DNA of 64,000 nt from Styela clava (GCF_964204865.1 NC_135259.1:8442974-8506973); one strand, 5' to 3'. Shown: positions 11,568-24,915, numbered from the stretch's first letter. Notes: a model not told the origin generated them from the letters alone. Translations and numbers: made by a program.

Positions 11568-12250
11568 TTGCAACAAGTTCATATCTTACTGGAAAATTAT
11601 ACTGTCCTCCTGTACTGTACTCCCTGGATAATGAAGCCACCGCAAATTAATACATCGTTAACGATTTATGGTACAACATGTTCACCAACAGTACTTCAAA
11701 CGTCATTCCTTGACCATATACACGAAAACTATCGAGACTATGTACAAGTATTCACTGACGGTTCGAAAAACCTATTTGGCGTGGGTGCTGCATATTATGT
11801 GCCTCATAGAAGGTAGAGAAAAAACTGAAATTACATCGTTTTGTCTCTTCACATACATCGGAGCCATACGCAATTCTGGGTTGTCTCAGATGGATCGTAA
11901 CAACAAGACCGGTACGTGTATTGATAACAGATTGTCTCAATGCCTTTTCAGCTCTTCTTAATTATTCAGCATTCGAAAAATTATTAATTGCGAAAATAGC
12001 TATAATAAACTCGGTGTTAACAAAATAAGGAATTCAAATTACATTCCTATGGTCACCAGCTCACGTAGGAATTACCGAAACGAAATAGCGGATAACCTGG
12101 CAAAAGGAGCAATCAACAAATTTTCCCTTGATCGCACAATTGGATCTCTAATTGGAGTAACTAATACCAATCACCACTCACGAATTTGTTATTTGCATTT
12201 TAGACCCGGATCGCTCTAACTATATTCATAAAATAAATATAACAACGAAG
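11568..12250 (+). pseudogene. LINE fragment: RNase H domain of a non-LTR retrotransposon
   Basis: The frame reads VQVFTDGSKNLFGVGAAYYV, matching the first catalytic block of type I RNase H (TDGS). In other frames it continues with AELYAILGCLRWIV (around 11865), then the third block (VLITDCLNAFSAL, about 11918-11955) and WSPAHVGITE with EIADNLAKGAI (about 12048-12117). Non-LTR elements of the I/Jockey groups carry such a domain after the reverse transcriptase. No reverse transcriptase is present here, so it is a truncated copy, and several frameshifts and stops break it. The 3' extent is uncertain. Confidence 0.65.
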
Positions 12251-13572
12251 AAGAGAGTACATTTGGATTAGCAATGTTTAAAACACGATTTCAAATTAAG
12301 AGGAATTCAAAAGTATTGCACAGGGTTGGTAATTAAATTTTTGAAAATTAAATCGCACAATTGACAAATACATCAGTAGAAAACAATATATATATAATTG
12401 CGAAAACGAATTATTGCCCATTTGTTCTAATGAATGCAGTCGGTGAGGTACTGTAGAAAGAAGGGGTTGACTACATGCCCCGAATAATGTTTGAACGTTT
12501 TCATCCGCACGGACATTCCAAGACTAGTAATAAATGCCTAATTCCCCTTCAAACTTTTAACCTACTCATTCGTATCTGTGGAGTAATGTTTGTAAAAGAT
12601 TGAAGAGATCTGAACGGTTCAATATTTTAACTATGGCTGGTAATCAGTGGTTCCAACATCTGAAAGTCAGTATAGCTTTTATTCAACCTTGGCCGAAAAC
12701 AGACAATATTAAGGATACCAGGCGTAATCATACACAAATTACCACACAAAACTATGAAGGCCATAATCATCGAAATATAAGCGATCGCCACCGAACCGCA
12801 TATTCCTGACTCAGTAATATTTCTTGGGTTTATCCTCATACAGATGCTGCAATTCAATAATCGTTACCAGGTATCCACATCCTAGCAGTAATCCGTAGTC
12901 ATTTTTTCAATTAAAAAATTTAGAGTTTGGCTAAAGTTAATGTTGTAAATATATGAAGCTACAGTTCGCCTATCTAACAACAATTTATGATTTCCAATCA
13001 ACCAGAGTAGTGCTTTGTCGGAATGAATTTTAGATGGAATTGCACGAAAATATAAGCCACGTCGACATTTGTAGCGATAAACATATATTACCTTGGAGTA
13101 TGTTTCTGACTCAAACTTTTTTTTGCGGATATTGATAGTCACAATGTGTAGCCTGCACCACAAAACCATGAAAAGTTAACCGAAGCACTTGGTCGGTCCA
13201 CAAGAGATAGACCAAATCAAAATGTGATTGTGTTGTAATAGTATGTTGGTGATGATGTTTGTATAGCGAAATAGGGACGTGAAGCCTGAACCCACACAGG
13301 CAAAATCATAATGCTGGTTAATTTGAAATATAGAGCTTACACTTTAATGACTTCGGTCTAACAGAAGTAGGCATCGATATAATTATGTGAATATCAACGA
13401 GGTTTCCGTGTATTCGAAAATACCCACTTTCAAAACAGGACGAAGATAATCGATAAATAGTCATGCGCGCAAACGAATGGTAAAATTATCTCTTGAAGTT
13501 GAAGCAGGATGCTAATGCTTCGCGAAGAAGAACGGGCGGCCAATGGAAGCGGTATGCTGCATCGTGAGACGG

Positions 13573-13623
13573 CAGCTGATACATTCACACCTTTGTACTT
13601 CACAGCGAAAAGGGACTATAAAG
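13573..13623 (+). promoter_or_regulatory. Compact muscle-type promoter of the myosin gene
   Basis: Within 50 bp lie an E-box CAGCTG (13573-13578), a T-box-type site TCACACCT (13585-13592) and a TATA box TATAAAG (13617-13623). Myogenic bHLH factors bind CAGCTG. T-box factors (Tbx6-related genes in ascidian muscle) bind TCACACC-type sites. Transcription would start around 13645-13655, just before a 5'-UTR splice donor (13673). The TFs are inferred from site sequence only. Confidence 0.6.
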
Positions 13624-13672
13624 CCTCCGCTGGAAGTATTTTGTATAACAGTTTCCTTCGCTCTGTGTATAG

Positions 13673-13830
13673 GTAAGTATATGTTGCATATCTTTAACCA
13701 GGTAATGAACTTCTTAGCCAGCAGTGAAGATTTGATTTAAAGTTTGAATCAATGATAACGACAACAAAAACACGATTTCGGATTCGAGATTTCAAATACT
13801 CAACATTGATGATAATATACTTTATTTTAG
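13673..13830 (+). other. Intron in the 5' UTR of the myosin gene
   Basis: A donor GTAAGTAT (after ...GTGTATAG) and an acceptor TTTATTTTAG|GAATCTG at 13821-13831 frame a 158-bp intron. The second exon carries 46 nt of leader before the ATG at 13877. A noncoding first exon is usual for sarcomeric myosin genes. It is inferred from splice consensus and the TATA position. Confidence 0.55.
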
Positions 13831-13876
13831 GAATCTGAAGCTTTTCATAAAGTAACTTTAACAAACATTGTTGAAA

Positions 13877-16800
13877 ATGGCAACACTTGATCTCTCCATC
13901 TTCCAAGATGCAGCTCAATATCTGCGTATGTCTCAAGAGGAAATGCTTGTTTTACAAACTCAGAAGCCTGACGGTAAGGTGTTTTGAAATAAGTGTAGGC
14001 CTATGCATTATTAACGTATCACTGAAACCAAACTTAATGAATATTTTAAATATAGGAAAGAAATACGCATGGGTACCAGACAAGGAAAAATGTTATTTGA
14101 GGGGAGAAGTGATTTCTATCGACGGAGGAAAGGCAAAATTGAAGACATGTGATGACGGAAAGGTAACTACAGATTTTTGAAGAAAAGCTAACTAGGTCTG
14201 TTATTCATAGTTATTATTACCTAATATATATCTTTTTTACAACTTTAGGAAGTAACTGTAAAAGAAGATGATCTTCAACTGATGAATCCACCCCGATACA
14301 AAAAATGCGAAGACATGGTGAACATGACCCACTTGAACGAAGCCAGCGTACTCAACAATCTCAAAGAAAGATACGAAGCTTTCATGATTTACGTGAGCAT
14401 CTACGACATTGTCCTTACACAGCATGTTTGTTTTGTATTTCAGTATATAACTAATCGTGTAATTGTGTTCTATTGCAATATCTAGACATACTCAGGCCTG
14501 TTCTGTGTCACCGTGAACCCGTACAAGATGTTGCCTGCCTACGCCCCATACGTCATCAACGCTTACAAGGGAAAGAGACGAACTGAGATGCCCCCTCACT
14601 TGTATTCTATTGCTGACAATGCATACACTGAGATGTTGATGAGTATGTAGAATGTATTAAGTTAGACAATCACAATTTTTGAAGAATCAATTTTTGATAT
14701 ATATACAATGTTTTTTTTTTCATTTCAGATCGTGAAAATCAGTCTATGTTGATTACGTGAGTATTTTTTTATTTCAACATAAAACTCACGCGCTTGCACT
14801 GACAAAGGATATAATATTTATTTATTTTTTCTTAGTGGAGAATCCGGAGCCGGAAAAACTGTGAACACAAAGAAAGTTATTCAGTATTTCGCTTTGGTGG
14901 CTGCTGATGGAAATGCAGCTGGAAATGATGATAAGGTAAATATATATATATACTGAGCAAATATTGCTCACAACCTTATACTTGCGTTTTTACATAGATG
15001 TAATTGTTGCTTTTTTCAGGGAACTTTGGAAGATCAAATTGTCCAGTGTAACCCTGCTATGGAAGCTTTCGGAAACGCTAAAACTGTCAGAAACGACAAC
15101 TCATCTCGTTTCGTAAGTTGACATACATTTTTAAACAGACGACATCAATGAAATGATTTATAACAAAAATTTCGTTTTTCAATTTAGGGTAAATTCATCC
15201 GTATTCACTTTGGAAGCACCGGCAGTCTTGCATCAGGAGATATTGAGCATTGTAAGTACAAGGAAAATGGTAGAAACAACGACTTTCACAAATGAAACAT
15301 CCGTGACAATACAAACTAATTTTTTTTCAGATCTTCTCGAAAAATCTCGTGTAATTTGGCAACAAGGCGGAGAAAGAAACTACCATATCTTTTATCAGCT
15401 AATCTCTGGATCAAAACCAGAACTTATCGGTATGTTGAATATATCTAATCTATGTAATATGGACTATATTTATAATATTTTTCTTCAACCAAATATATAT
15501 ATATATAAAACTAAATATTATGTGTTATACATAAATATTAATGCATTTATCTTATTTTTAGACCAACTTCTATTGACAAAGGATCCTTACGACTACAAAT
15601 CCATTAGTCAGGGAGTTGTTTCTGTCAACAACTTAGATGACGGAGAAGAATTGCTTTTAACTGATGTAAGGAATTTTAGTTAAATATTCAATATTGATAG
15701 TAAAAATTTATCATTAAATTGCAGAAATATAGAGATTATCACTTGTTATAGGATGCATTCAAAGTTCTTGGGTTTACACCAGAAGAAATTAGTGGAATTT
15801 ATCGCATAATGGCTGGTATTATGCACCAACAAAACATGAAGTTCAAAAACAAGCAACGTGAAGAACAAGCTGAACCTGATGGCACTGAGGGTCAATATAA
15901 ATTTTTTTTTTTTGTTGAACAAAGTTTCGATTTGGTGATTAAGTGTACTTAACGTCATTCATCGTATTCAGATGCCGATAAAGTTGCATATTTGTTCGGT
16001 ATGAACTCTGCTGATTTTCTCAAGTACTTGTGTCATCCACGCGTAAAAGTTGGAAACGAGTACGTAACAAAGGGACAAACTGTCCCACAAGTTACCTATG
16101 GTATTGGCGGATTGAGTAAAGGTGTTTTTGAAAAACATTTCAACTGGTTGGTCAAAATCATCAACAACAGTCTCAGCACTAAACTGCCAAGAAGTTACTT
16201 CATTGGTGTACTCGATATTGCTGGTTTTGAAATTTTTGACGTAAGTTTTCAAATTTTCCTAATAGCAGCCTACAAAGTGCAACTTGGCATACTAATATTC
16301 GAACATTAATTTTCCAGTTCAACAGCTTTGAACAACTTTGCATTAACTTCACCAATGAAAAATTGCAACAATTTTTCAACCATCACATGTTCGTTCTTGA
16401 ACAAGAAGAATACAAGAAGGAGGGAATTGATTGGGTTTTCATTGATTTCGGTATGGACTTGGCTGCTTGCATCGAACTTATCGAAAAAGTAAGTATTCAA
16501 CTATATTTAATTCAAATAGAATGTATTTATATACCACAGTTCAATGTAATAATACTTATACATTTTTACAGCCTCTTGGAATCATGTCTATTCTTGAAGA
16601 AGAATGCATGTTCCCGAAAGCTACAGATAAATCTTTTATGGACAAACTGTACCAAAATCATTTAGGCAAAACTAAGGCGTTTGGTAAGCCAATCAAGAAG
16701 ACAAAATTCGAATCTCACTTTGAGCTCCACCATTACGCTGGAACTGTAAGTATTCGAGTTGTTTCGATTTCCTCTCTGGTTACAAAGATTTAATATTTAC

Positions 16801-19800
16801 ATTTTATATTTAATCAAGGTTGGATACAGCATCACCGATTGGCTCGAGAAAAACAAGGAACCATTGAACAATAGCGTTGTAGAATTGTACAAAAAGTCCT
16901 CATTGAAACTTATGCAAACTATCTGGGAAGGTTATTTGAGCCCAGAGGAAGCAGCTGCAGCTGCAAAATCTGGAGGAAAGAGAAAGAAGGGAGGTTCTTT
17001 CAACACTGTATCTTCCATGCACAGAGAGAGCTTGAACAAACTCATGACTAACCTGAGGTATATACTATAAAATATGGATTATTCACTTATACAATATCAC
17101 TTTGACTGGTCAATATTTGAACTATCATGATGTATTTTCCAGATCAACTGCTCCACATTTCGTCCGTTGTATTGTTCCCAATGAAACAAAAACTCCAGGA
17201 GTTATGGATCCTCATGTTGTTTTACACCAGCTTCGTTGTAATGGTGTGTTGGAAGGTATTCGTATTTGCCGCAAAGGTTTCCCCAACAGACTTCCTTATG
17301 GGGATTTCAAACAAAGATATCGTATTCTTAACCCAAATGCCGTTCCTGATGGTCAATTCCTGGACAGCAAGAAAGCTTCCGAAAAGATTCTTACATCTCT
17401 TGAAGGCATTGATCACGAAAAATACAAGCTCGGGCACACTAAGGTAAAATAAGTTGAAAATTGTTGCAATACGTTGTCATTTCGTATTTTGAAAGTTTTT
17501 ACAACATCTTAAAATTTTCATAGGTTTTCTTCCGTGCTGGTATGTTGGGTGTTTTGGAAGAACTTCGTGACAACAAATTGTCATCAATTTTCAAACTTAT
17601 TCAAGCTCGTATGCGCGGTAAATTGATGAGAATTGAATACAACAAACTTATCGAAAGAAGGTAAATAGAAACATTCAACGATTCAAGCTTAATCACATTC
17701 TGAAATTAGTTTATAAATGGGTCATCTTATTTAAATGAACACAAATACAAAAATCGGTACAATATATGTTATGTGATTTCTTGCATTTTGGTACATTTAA
17801 CGAATCACGGTTTGAAAGACCTTTAATTCTAATTGTATTTATGTCTGCAAACTTGATATTCTTTCTGTCTTAGTAGTCAATTAATTATCTCGTAGTTCGG
17901 TCAGCAACTAAATTTATCCTTTTCATAATTCATTCAATAAAACGTATTTCAGAGTGGCAGTCCGCGTTCTTCAATCCAATCTTCGCGCTTTCTTTGGTGT
18001 TCGTGACTGGGAATGGATGAAACTTATGTTCAAGATCAAGCCCCTCCTCCAAACTGCTGAAGCCGCAAAAGAACTTGAACAATTGGAAGCTGAGAATGAA
18101 GAACTCAAGACCAACTTGGAAAAAGAATCCAAGAGACGAAAGGAACTTGAAGAATCTCAAGTTTCTCTCATCCAAGAAAAGAACGATTTGGTTTTGCAGC
18201 TGCAGTCTGTGAGTATAAATGTGGTGATGCGTGCAATAAATTCGGAATTATCCAATTCACGTTTTAACTTTACCTGACAGGAACAAGATAGAATAGACGA
18301 TGCTGAGGATCGTTGCGATCAACTTATTAGAACCAAAGTTGAATTGGACGGAAAAATCAAGGAAACACAAGAAAGATTAGAAGACGAAGAAGAATTGAAC
18401 AATGAATTGGTTTCTAAGAAACGCAAGCTAGAAGATGAATGCTCCGAATTAAAGAAAGATATTGATGATCTTGAAATCACTCTTGCTAAAGTAGAAAAAG
18501 AAAAACACGCTACTGAAAATAAGGTATGTGCAAAATATCATCCTAGTTCTGTCCTAGTTGCCTTAATACAAAATTAACTCGGTTGATTTATTTTTTTGTA
18601 ATGTTTCTTATTTGCAGTTGAAAAATTTACAAGAAGAACTAGCCTCACAAGATGAACAGATCGCTAAACTTCAAAAAGAAAAGAAAGCTCTTCAAGAAGC
18701 ACATCAACAAACATTGGATGATTTGCAGGGAGAAGAAGACAAAGTCAACAGTCTTACCAAGCAAAAAGCAAAACTTGAACAACAAGTTGATGACGTGAGC
18801 ATAACATACTAACACTTCTTATGTTATATATATATAAATACATATTTTATTTCATTGTATGATGCTAATTACATTTTGCTTTCAGCTTGAAGCATCTCTC
18901 GAGCAAGAAAAGAAACTCCGAATGGATCTTGAGCGAACTAAGAGAAAGTTGGAAGGAGATTTGAGACTTACTCAAGAAACAGTCATGGATCTTGAAAATG
19001 ATAAGCAGAGACTGGAAGAGAAATTGAAGAAGCAAGAATTTGAATACAGTCAACTTGCTACCAAACTTTAAGATGAACAAGCTCTTGTTATGCAACTTCA
19101 AAAGAAAATTAAAGAACTGCAAGCTCGTATTGAGGAACTTGAAGAAGAACTTGAAGCTGAACGTGCAGCAAGAGCAAAAGTTGAGAAGCAAAGAGCTGAT
19201 CTTTCAAGAGAGTTAGAAGAACTAAGTGAACGACTTGAAGAAGCAGGTGGTGCTACTGCTGCTCAGGTAAGTGGTAATATTGGCTGAATTCAAGAAGAGT
19301 ACCAATACAAACTTGAACTAATGATAATATTAATTTTCCAGGTTGAGCTTAACAAGCGTCGCGAGGCAGAATTCTCCAAACTTCGCCGCGAATTTGAAGA
19401 ATCTAACCTTTCTCACGAAGCAACAGTTTCAACATTACGTAAGAAACATGCTGATTCAAGTTCTGAAATGAGCGAACAGGTCGATAACTTACAAAGAGTC
19501 AAACAGAAATTGGAAAAAGAAAAGAGCGAAATGAAAATGGAAATTGATGATCTTGCTGCCAACGTTGAAAGTGTTACAAAGGCTAAAGTGAGTCTAACTT
19601 GAGTACAACCTACAATCTATTTATAGACCAAAAATAACTGTAATTCATGTTTCATATGTGGTTTACAGCTCAACTACGAGAAAATGGCTCGCAATCTGGA
19701 AGAACAATTTGGTGAATCCAAGGCAAAATGCGACAACTTGACGAAGGAAGTAAATGAGCTGAACGCTGCTAAAGCTAGATTTGCTTCTGAAAATGGTAGG

Positions 19801-22471
19801 TTTATAGACAACCATCAAAACGTACTGAAATGCTGTATCGTCATGTTTTTTAAAACGAACATATTGTGTAGTAATTGGGTTTTACGACTCATTGGTTCGG
19901 CAATTGAATTGCTTTCATAAGTGCAATAAATTTTGCTTATCTTAATGTTTTTTTATGAACAGGCGAACTTTCACGACAACTCGAAGAGCGTGAGCATTTG
20001 ATGGCTCAACTTACAAGAACCAAGAACAGTTCATCACAACAAATTGAAGAACTCAAGCGTGTTGTTGAAGAAGAAGCCAAAGCCAAAGCTGCTCTTGCAC
20101 ATTCTGTACAAGCTTCAAGGCACGACAACGATCTTCTTCGTGAACAATATGAAGAAGAACAAGAAGCAAAGGCTGAACTTCAACGAGCTTTATCAAAAGC
20201 AAACGCCGAAGTTGCACAATGGCGAAACAAATATGAAACCGACGCTATTCAGAGAACTGAAGAATTGGAAGAGGCGAAGTAAGTAATCACCATGGATAGA
20301 CACAAAGACAATTTTTCTTGTATAAATATGGGTAAATATTATGTTAAACCTTTCCAGAAAGAAGTTGGCGACTCGTTTACAAGAAGCTGAAGAGCAAGTT
20401 GAGGCAACACAAGCAAAGTGTGCAAGTCTTGAAAAAACTAAGAATCGTCTCCAAGGAGAATTGGAAGATCTCACAATTGATCTTGAGAGATCAAACTCGG
20501 CTGCAGCAGCTTTGGATAAGAAACAAAGAAACTTTGATAAGGTAGATATTAAGACAAGTCCTAATAAAAAAAAAACACTGGTCTCATTTATACCACGAAT
20601 AGTGCATTACGATTGTTGATTTTGTATTTAGATTCTTGCTGAGCATAAACAAAAAGAAGAAGAATTGCAAGTTGATTTAGAACAAGCACAAAAGGAAGCC
20701 CGTGGTTTATCAACTGAATTATTCAAGATGAAGAATGCTTATGAGGAATCTCTTGATGCTCTAGAAACTGTCAAGAGAGAAAACAAGAATCTTCAGGAAG
20801 AAATTGCTGATCTTACTGATCAACTAGGAGAAGGAGGAAAAAGCATTCACGAACTTGAAAAGGCAAAGAGAACTCTTGAACACGAACGCAACGAAATTCA
20901 GGTATACCGCCTACCATGTAAAAAACTATATTGACCAATTTAAATTATGGGGACAATATTGATTATTATTTTTGTTGAACAGGCTGCTCTCGAAGAAGCA
21001 GAAGGTGCAATCGAAGGTGAAGAATCAAAAGTACTTCGTCTCCAAGTAGAATTGGCTCAGATAAAACAAGATTTTGAAAGAAGACTAAGCGAAAAGGAAG
21101 AAGAAATTGATAGTCAAAGGTTAGCGTTCTTGACCATACTTCAAATAAAACAAAAATAATAAGTAAAGCAATCATGTTAATTCATACCTATATTACAGGC
21201 GTAACCAACAGAGATCACTTGAATCAATGCAAACTACTCTTGATTCTGAGAGTAAAGCAAGACAAGAAGCAGTTCGTATGAAGAAGAAGATGGAAGGAGA
21301 TCTCAACGATCTTGAAATTCAACTTGGACATTCTACTCGACAAGCTACTGATTCCCAGAAAGCAGTTAAAGCTGCGCAAGCTCATGTTAAGGTAAGTACA
21401 TATTCGGAAATTGACATTTTTTCATTCTTAGTATTCCCACTTTTATTAAACTTCATTGGTGTTTAGGATTTGGAATTGCAAGTTGATGAAGCTCAACGTC
21501 ACTCTGAAGATCTGCAAGAACAATTCGCCGTCATCGATCGTAGAGAAAACTTACTCAAGGCTGAAATCGATGAGTTGAGATCAGCACTTGAACAAGCAGA
21601 ACGTGGTCGCAAACTTGCAGAAACTGAACTCCTCGAAAGCAGCGAACGATCCAATCTGCTTCATACGCAAAACACCGCACTTATTAACCAGAAACGTAAA
21701 TTGGAAGGTGAACTGCAAAACATGCAGGGAGAAGTTGAAGAATCTGTTCAAGAACAAAGAAATGCAGAAGAAAAGGCAAAGAAAGCAATCACTGATGTAA
21801 GTTCGTGAAAATATATTTCTGATCCATCCTCATCATTTATTTGCTGATTTAAAATTTTCACTTGAACATCATTTCAGGCTGCTACTATGTCTGAAGAACT
21901 TAAGAAGGAACAAGATCTTTCATCTCACTTGGAAAGAATGAAGAAGAACATGGAACAAACAGTGAAAGATCTTCAGCAAAGACTCGACGAAGCCGAACAA
22001 GTTGCACTCAAAGGAGGAAAGAAACAAGTTCAAAAACTTGAAACTAGGGTGCGTATATTGTTACTTATATATATTTGGTACTACTATAGGTTGTAGTTAT
22101 ATTTGGTGCTATATAATTAATTGAACTCTTGGTCTTTTTAGGTACGCGAACTTGAAAATGAACTTGACGCCGAACAACGTCGCAATGGTGAATCTGTGAA
22201 GAACCAACGTAAATACGAACGCAAGTTGAAGGAAGTGACATACCAGGCAGAAGAAGACAAAAAGAATCTGACCCGCATCCAAGATCTTGTTGACAAACTT
22301 CAAATCAAGGTCAAAACATACAAGAGACAAGCTGAAGAAGCTGAGGAACAAGCCAACCAAAACTTATCGAAATATCGTAAACTGCAACACGAATTGGATG
22401 ATGCTGAAGAAAGGGCTGACATGGCAGAATCTGCTCTCAACAAACTCAGATCCAAAGCTCGTGATATGTGA
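13877..22471 (+). CDS. MYH: Sarcomeric (class II) myosin heavy chain, 31 coding exons, one in-frame stop
   Basis: Coding exons: 13877-13973, 14056-14162, 14249-14392, 14486-14642, 14729-14756, 14836-14935, 15020-15112, 15188-15251, 15331-15429, 15562-15665, 15752-15890, 15972-16240, 16318-16488, 16572-16745, 16819-17057, 17143-17443, 17524-17660, 17953-18208, 18281-18523, 18618-18794, 18886-19266, 19342-19587, 19669-19795, 19963-20278, 20358-20541, 20632-20901, 20983-21119, 21199-21391, 21467-21796, 21878-22048, 22142-22471. All phases agree and the sum is 1928 codons, the normal length. The N-terminal SH3-like region is followed by the P-loop GESGAGKT (179-186), switch I NDNSSRF (236-242), switch [11 protein letters not shown] (459-467), the SH1/SH2 helix ([20 protein letters not shown]), neck and IQ region (exon 18) and a long heptad coiled coil ending KARDM. 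This is the ATP-driven thick-filament motor of muscle. Codon 1095 is TAA (19069-19071) where the family has Glu. Apart from that the gene looks fully constrained. Confidence 0.95.
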
Positions 22472-22477
22472 AGCAAC

Positions 22478-22675
22478 GTAAGTTGAAATTTAAATAACGA
22501 TTTTTTAATTTCAAATTCGTTGAATCTTCAATAATCACAACTTATGCTTATGTTTTTCAGAGAATGAAAGAAAGAACTGATGAATGGTTCAAATTGGGAA
22601 CTCTCAGTGTGATAAAATGTTTTTCAATTTTAAATAGTGACTTTAAAGTCAACTTACAAAGCTGAATGAAATAAA
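22478..22675 (+). terminator. 3' UTR intron and polyA signal of the myosin gene
   Basis: Six nucleotides after the TGA is a GTAAGT donor (22478). A TTTTTCAG acceptor ends at 22560. The last exon is noncoding and contains AATAAA at 22670-22675. Sarcomeric myosin genes often end with a short separate last exon. Confidence 0.6.
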
Positions 22676-24915
22676 TTATACAAAGCATAATGCTAAATGA
22701 AATATTTTTTGATTTTTTTCTCATCAATGGTGTAGAAGTTATTTTTAGATTTATGTAGATTTTTGGGCTTTTCTCGCATGGGCTTAGTTATGTGACGTCT
22801 ATAATGCGTTGTCTGTTAAAAAGTGATAGAAAATGTGCGTGAATGCACACCATCATAGATATACATGTTCTGGCTATAGCAGTGTTACAGCTCAAGAAGC
22901 GTGTCCGTGTCTTTCCACCTCTTCCCCGCAAAAACACTTCACTTGTAGGGACCCCTGATCCGTCCTTGCGTGCGAAATATTGCAGTCACCTTTAGCTCGG
23001 TGCTCCCATGACTGTCTGAATCCTTCAGACCCTTTGGTTAAAACGAGTATCGAACATGGTTAGCCCACAATTATCATTCTTCTACCGCACTACAGTATTT
23101 GTGGATTGTTGAGAATGTAACTTACGTGGTATTCATTTATTTTTGTGCGATTGAACGTATTTTATTCTTCGCTTCATTAAAAATAGTCTAACATATGTTC
23201 TAGGTATTTGCCTTGTATACTACAAAATAATGGCATATTGTCCAAAGCAGGGGTTTAAATTTTTATAAAATGTTAAAACTTGAGCGAAATTACCGAAATT
23301 TACTACTGAGGAGGTTCGAATATTTTTATCGAATCGAACAATTCGAAATTGTACAATGAATACCAAATATTCGAATGGCGAATAGTTTTAAGCTGGAAGT
23401 TAGTTAAGGCCAGGGAGTCGTTACTTCCTTCTCATGGAAATTACAACGAGACCGGACAAAACGTTAGTAACGACGTATTTTTACTCATCGATCTCGATCG
23501 ATGAGTATGTTGATAGATTTACATGTGCATTCATCATAACTCGGACCAGAAGCCCGGTGTTTTTGTATGATTTATGTCGTATAATCAGCGAGTTATTAAT
23601 TAATTAGTGATGAGACACGAGGTGTCGCTATTGAGTCAGAGCGTTTTTGGGATCTCCTAACTGAACATGCGGAAGATCGATAAGTCAGCGGTCTCTGATC
23701 GCCTTCTCGTTTACTCCGTTAATTAATCTCTGAATCCTTTTATCCGCGTGCTTGATTATCACTGCGATCGGCATCGTAATGATGAGAAGCTATGTTTCCA
23801 CCTATTTCCATTATCTATATATTGGAAATACTCATGCGCCTTGTCATGCACTTTCGAACTATTAAACTTTTGAATGAGTCCAACATACTATCAAATCCTC
23901 TTGAGTGATTAGCTTTTGTATTCACGCAATTTTAAATTTATTTATGACCTTATAATAATTTTTTTTCACAAGCCCGAAAATATATTAAGGCGTCATAATG
24001 AATCAAGGAGCAATTGGTAAAGCGGCGGGCCTCACAAATGACATAGCCTACGGTCCCCTCAATCACATGAAAAGTGATCGATTTTCTGGCTGTTTGTAAG
24101 AGCGTTTTGTATATTCCTGCGGGTTCGCCAAACGTCCACGTGTGGCATGCGTTTTATCCAACCACGAGAGATTGGCATTCCGAGATACAGTGGCGTAGGT
24201 CGTGTGTTGTTAAATACCCGAATAGTTGATTACCTTTGGAATATTTCAATATTCGATTCCCTATTCTAAGATTTTCCCCAGACCCAGTTCAAGTCGTATG
24301 AATTGATAAATGCTTTAAGGATTGCTTGTAGATAATTTTGCGATAAAGTAGGACGAAAACAGGTGACGCCAAAAATGTCGCTTTGCATCATCAATCTTCA
24401 TAGTTTTACTGTATATCGACACTACTTGGATTTCTGTACTTTTGGCTTTCAAAATCTGGTACTGAAAGTGTTAATAACGCTTTCATTTTTTATTGTCTTT
24501 TTATTGCGCCGTAGTGAAAAAAATATTTCAGCCATGGCGTAGAGTGTGAGTTATATAATTGGCATCGATTTGAAAATGACGTGTCACATTATTGTAAGGA
24601 TGGTGAAAACCGCTTATGCCCAGATAAGAAATGGCAAGCGATACTCCCTTTCAATATCGGAAAATCGAATTATGATTCTATAACAATATTTCGATTTTTA
24701 AAAAATTTTAGTATCTTGAAAGCTGTCATAACAATATAAATTATTTTTTAAACTCATCTCAATAAAAGCTAAAAATCACTATAAAAAATAGGGAAAAGTG
24801 CAAAATTTTCCCAAAGAACCACCCATTCGACATTAAAAAGATACACACCGATATAAGGTATATTTTCCGCCATATTGCTAATAGTTCTAATAATAAATAT
24901 ATCCTCGGTTTTTAG
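22676..24915. other. No gene seen; AT-rich intronic sequence
   Basis: Remaining right part of the large tolloid intron. No coding region recognised. A weak tRNA/SINE-like block (GCAATTGGTAAAGCGGCGGGCC, near 24010) lacks a convincing box B. Confidence 0.4.

Larger units (their letters stand above)
5585..24915 (+). other. 19.3-kb intron of the tolloid-like gene hosting the myosin gene
   Basis: The donor (KRG|GTAAGT) leaves one base of a Gly codon and the EGF exon at 24916 supplies the other two. The joined region reads [17 protein letters not shown], the normal CUB3-EGF2 linker of tolloid proteins. This intron contains the whole myosin heavy chain gene on the same strand, as well as several transposon relics. 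Stretches in which nothing was recognised are about 6.0-7.3 kb, 8.15-9.1 kb, 12.25-13.5 kb and 22.7-24.9 kb. Confidence 0.7.

Noticed and set aside
17930..22360. Minus-strand ORFs of 69-108 codons across the myosin exons
   Set aside because: They are shadows of the repetitive coiled-coil coding sequence, low-complexity Phe/Leu-rich, with no domain.
22469..22620. Readthrough of the myosin TGA into a longer C-terminus
   Set aside because: KARDM-stop is already a normal myosin tail end and the following frame has no family similarity.
24001..24080. tRNA/SINE-like block (GCAATTGGTAAAGCGGCGGGCC)
   Set aside because: No matching B box or foldable acceptor stem was found at the right distance.
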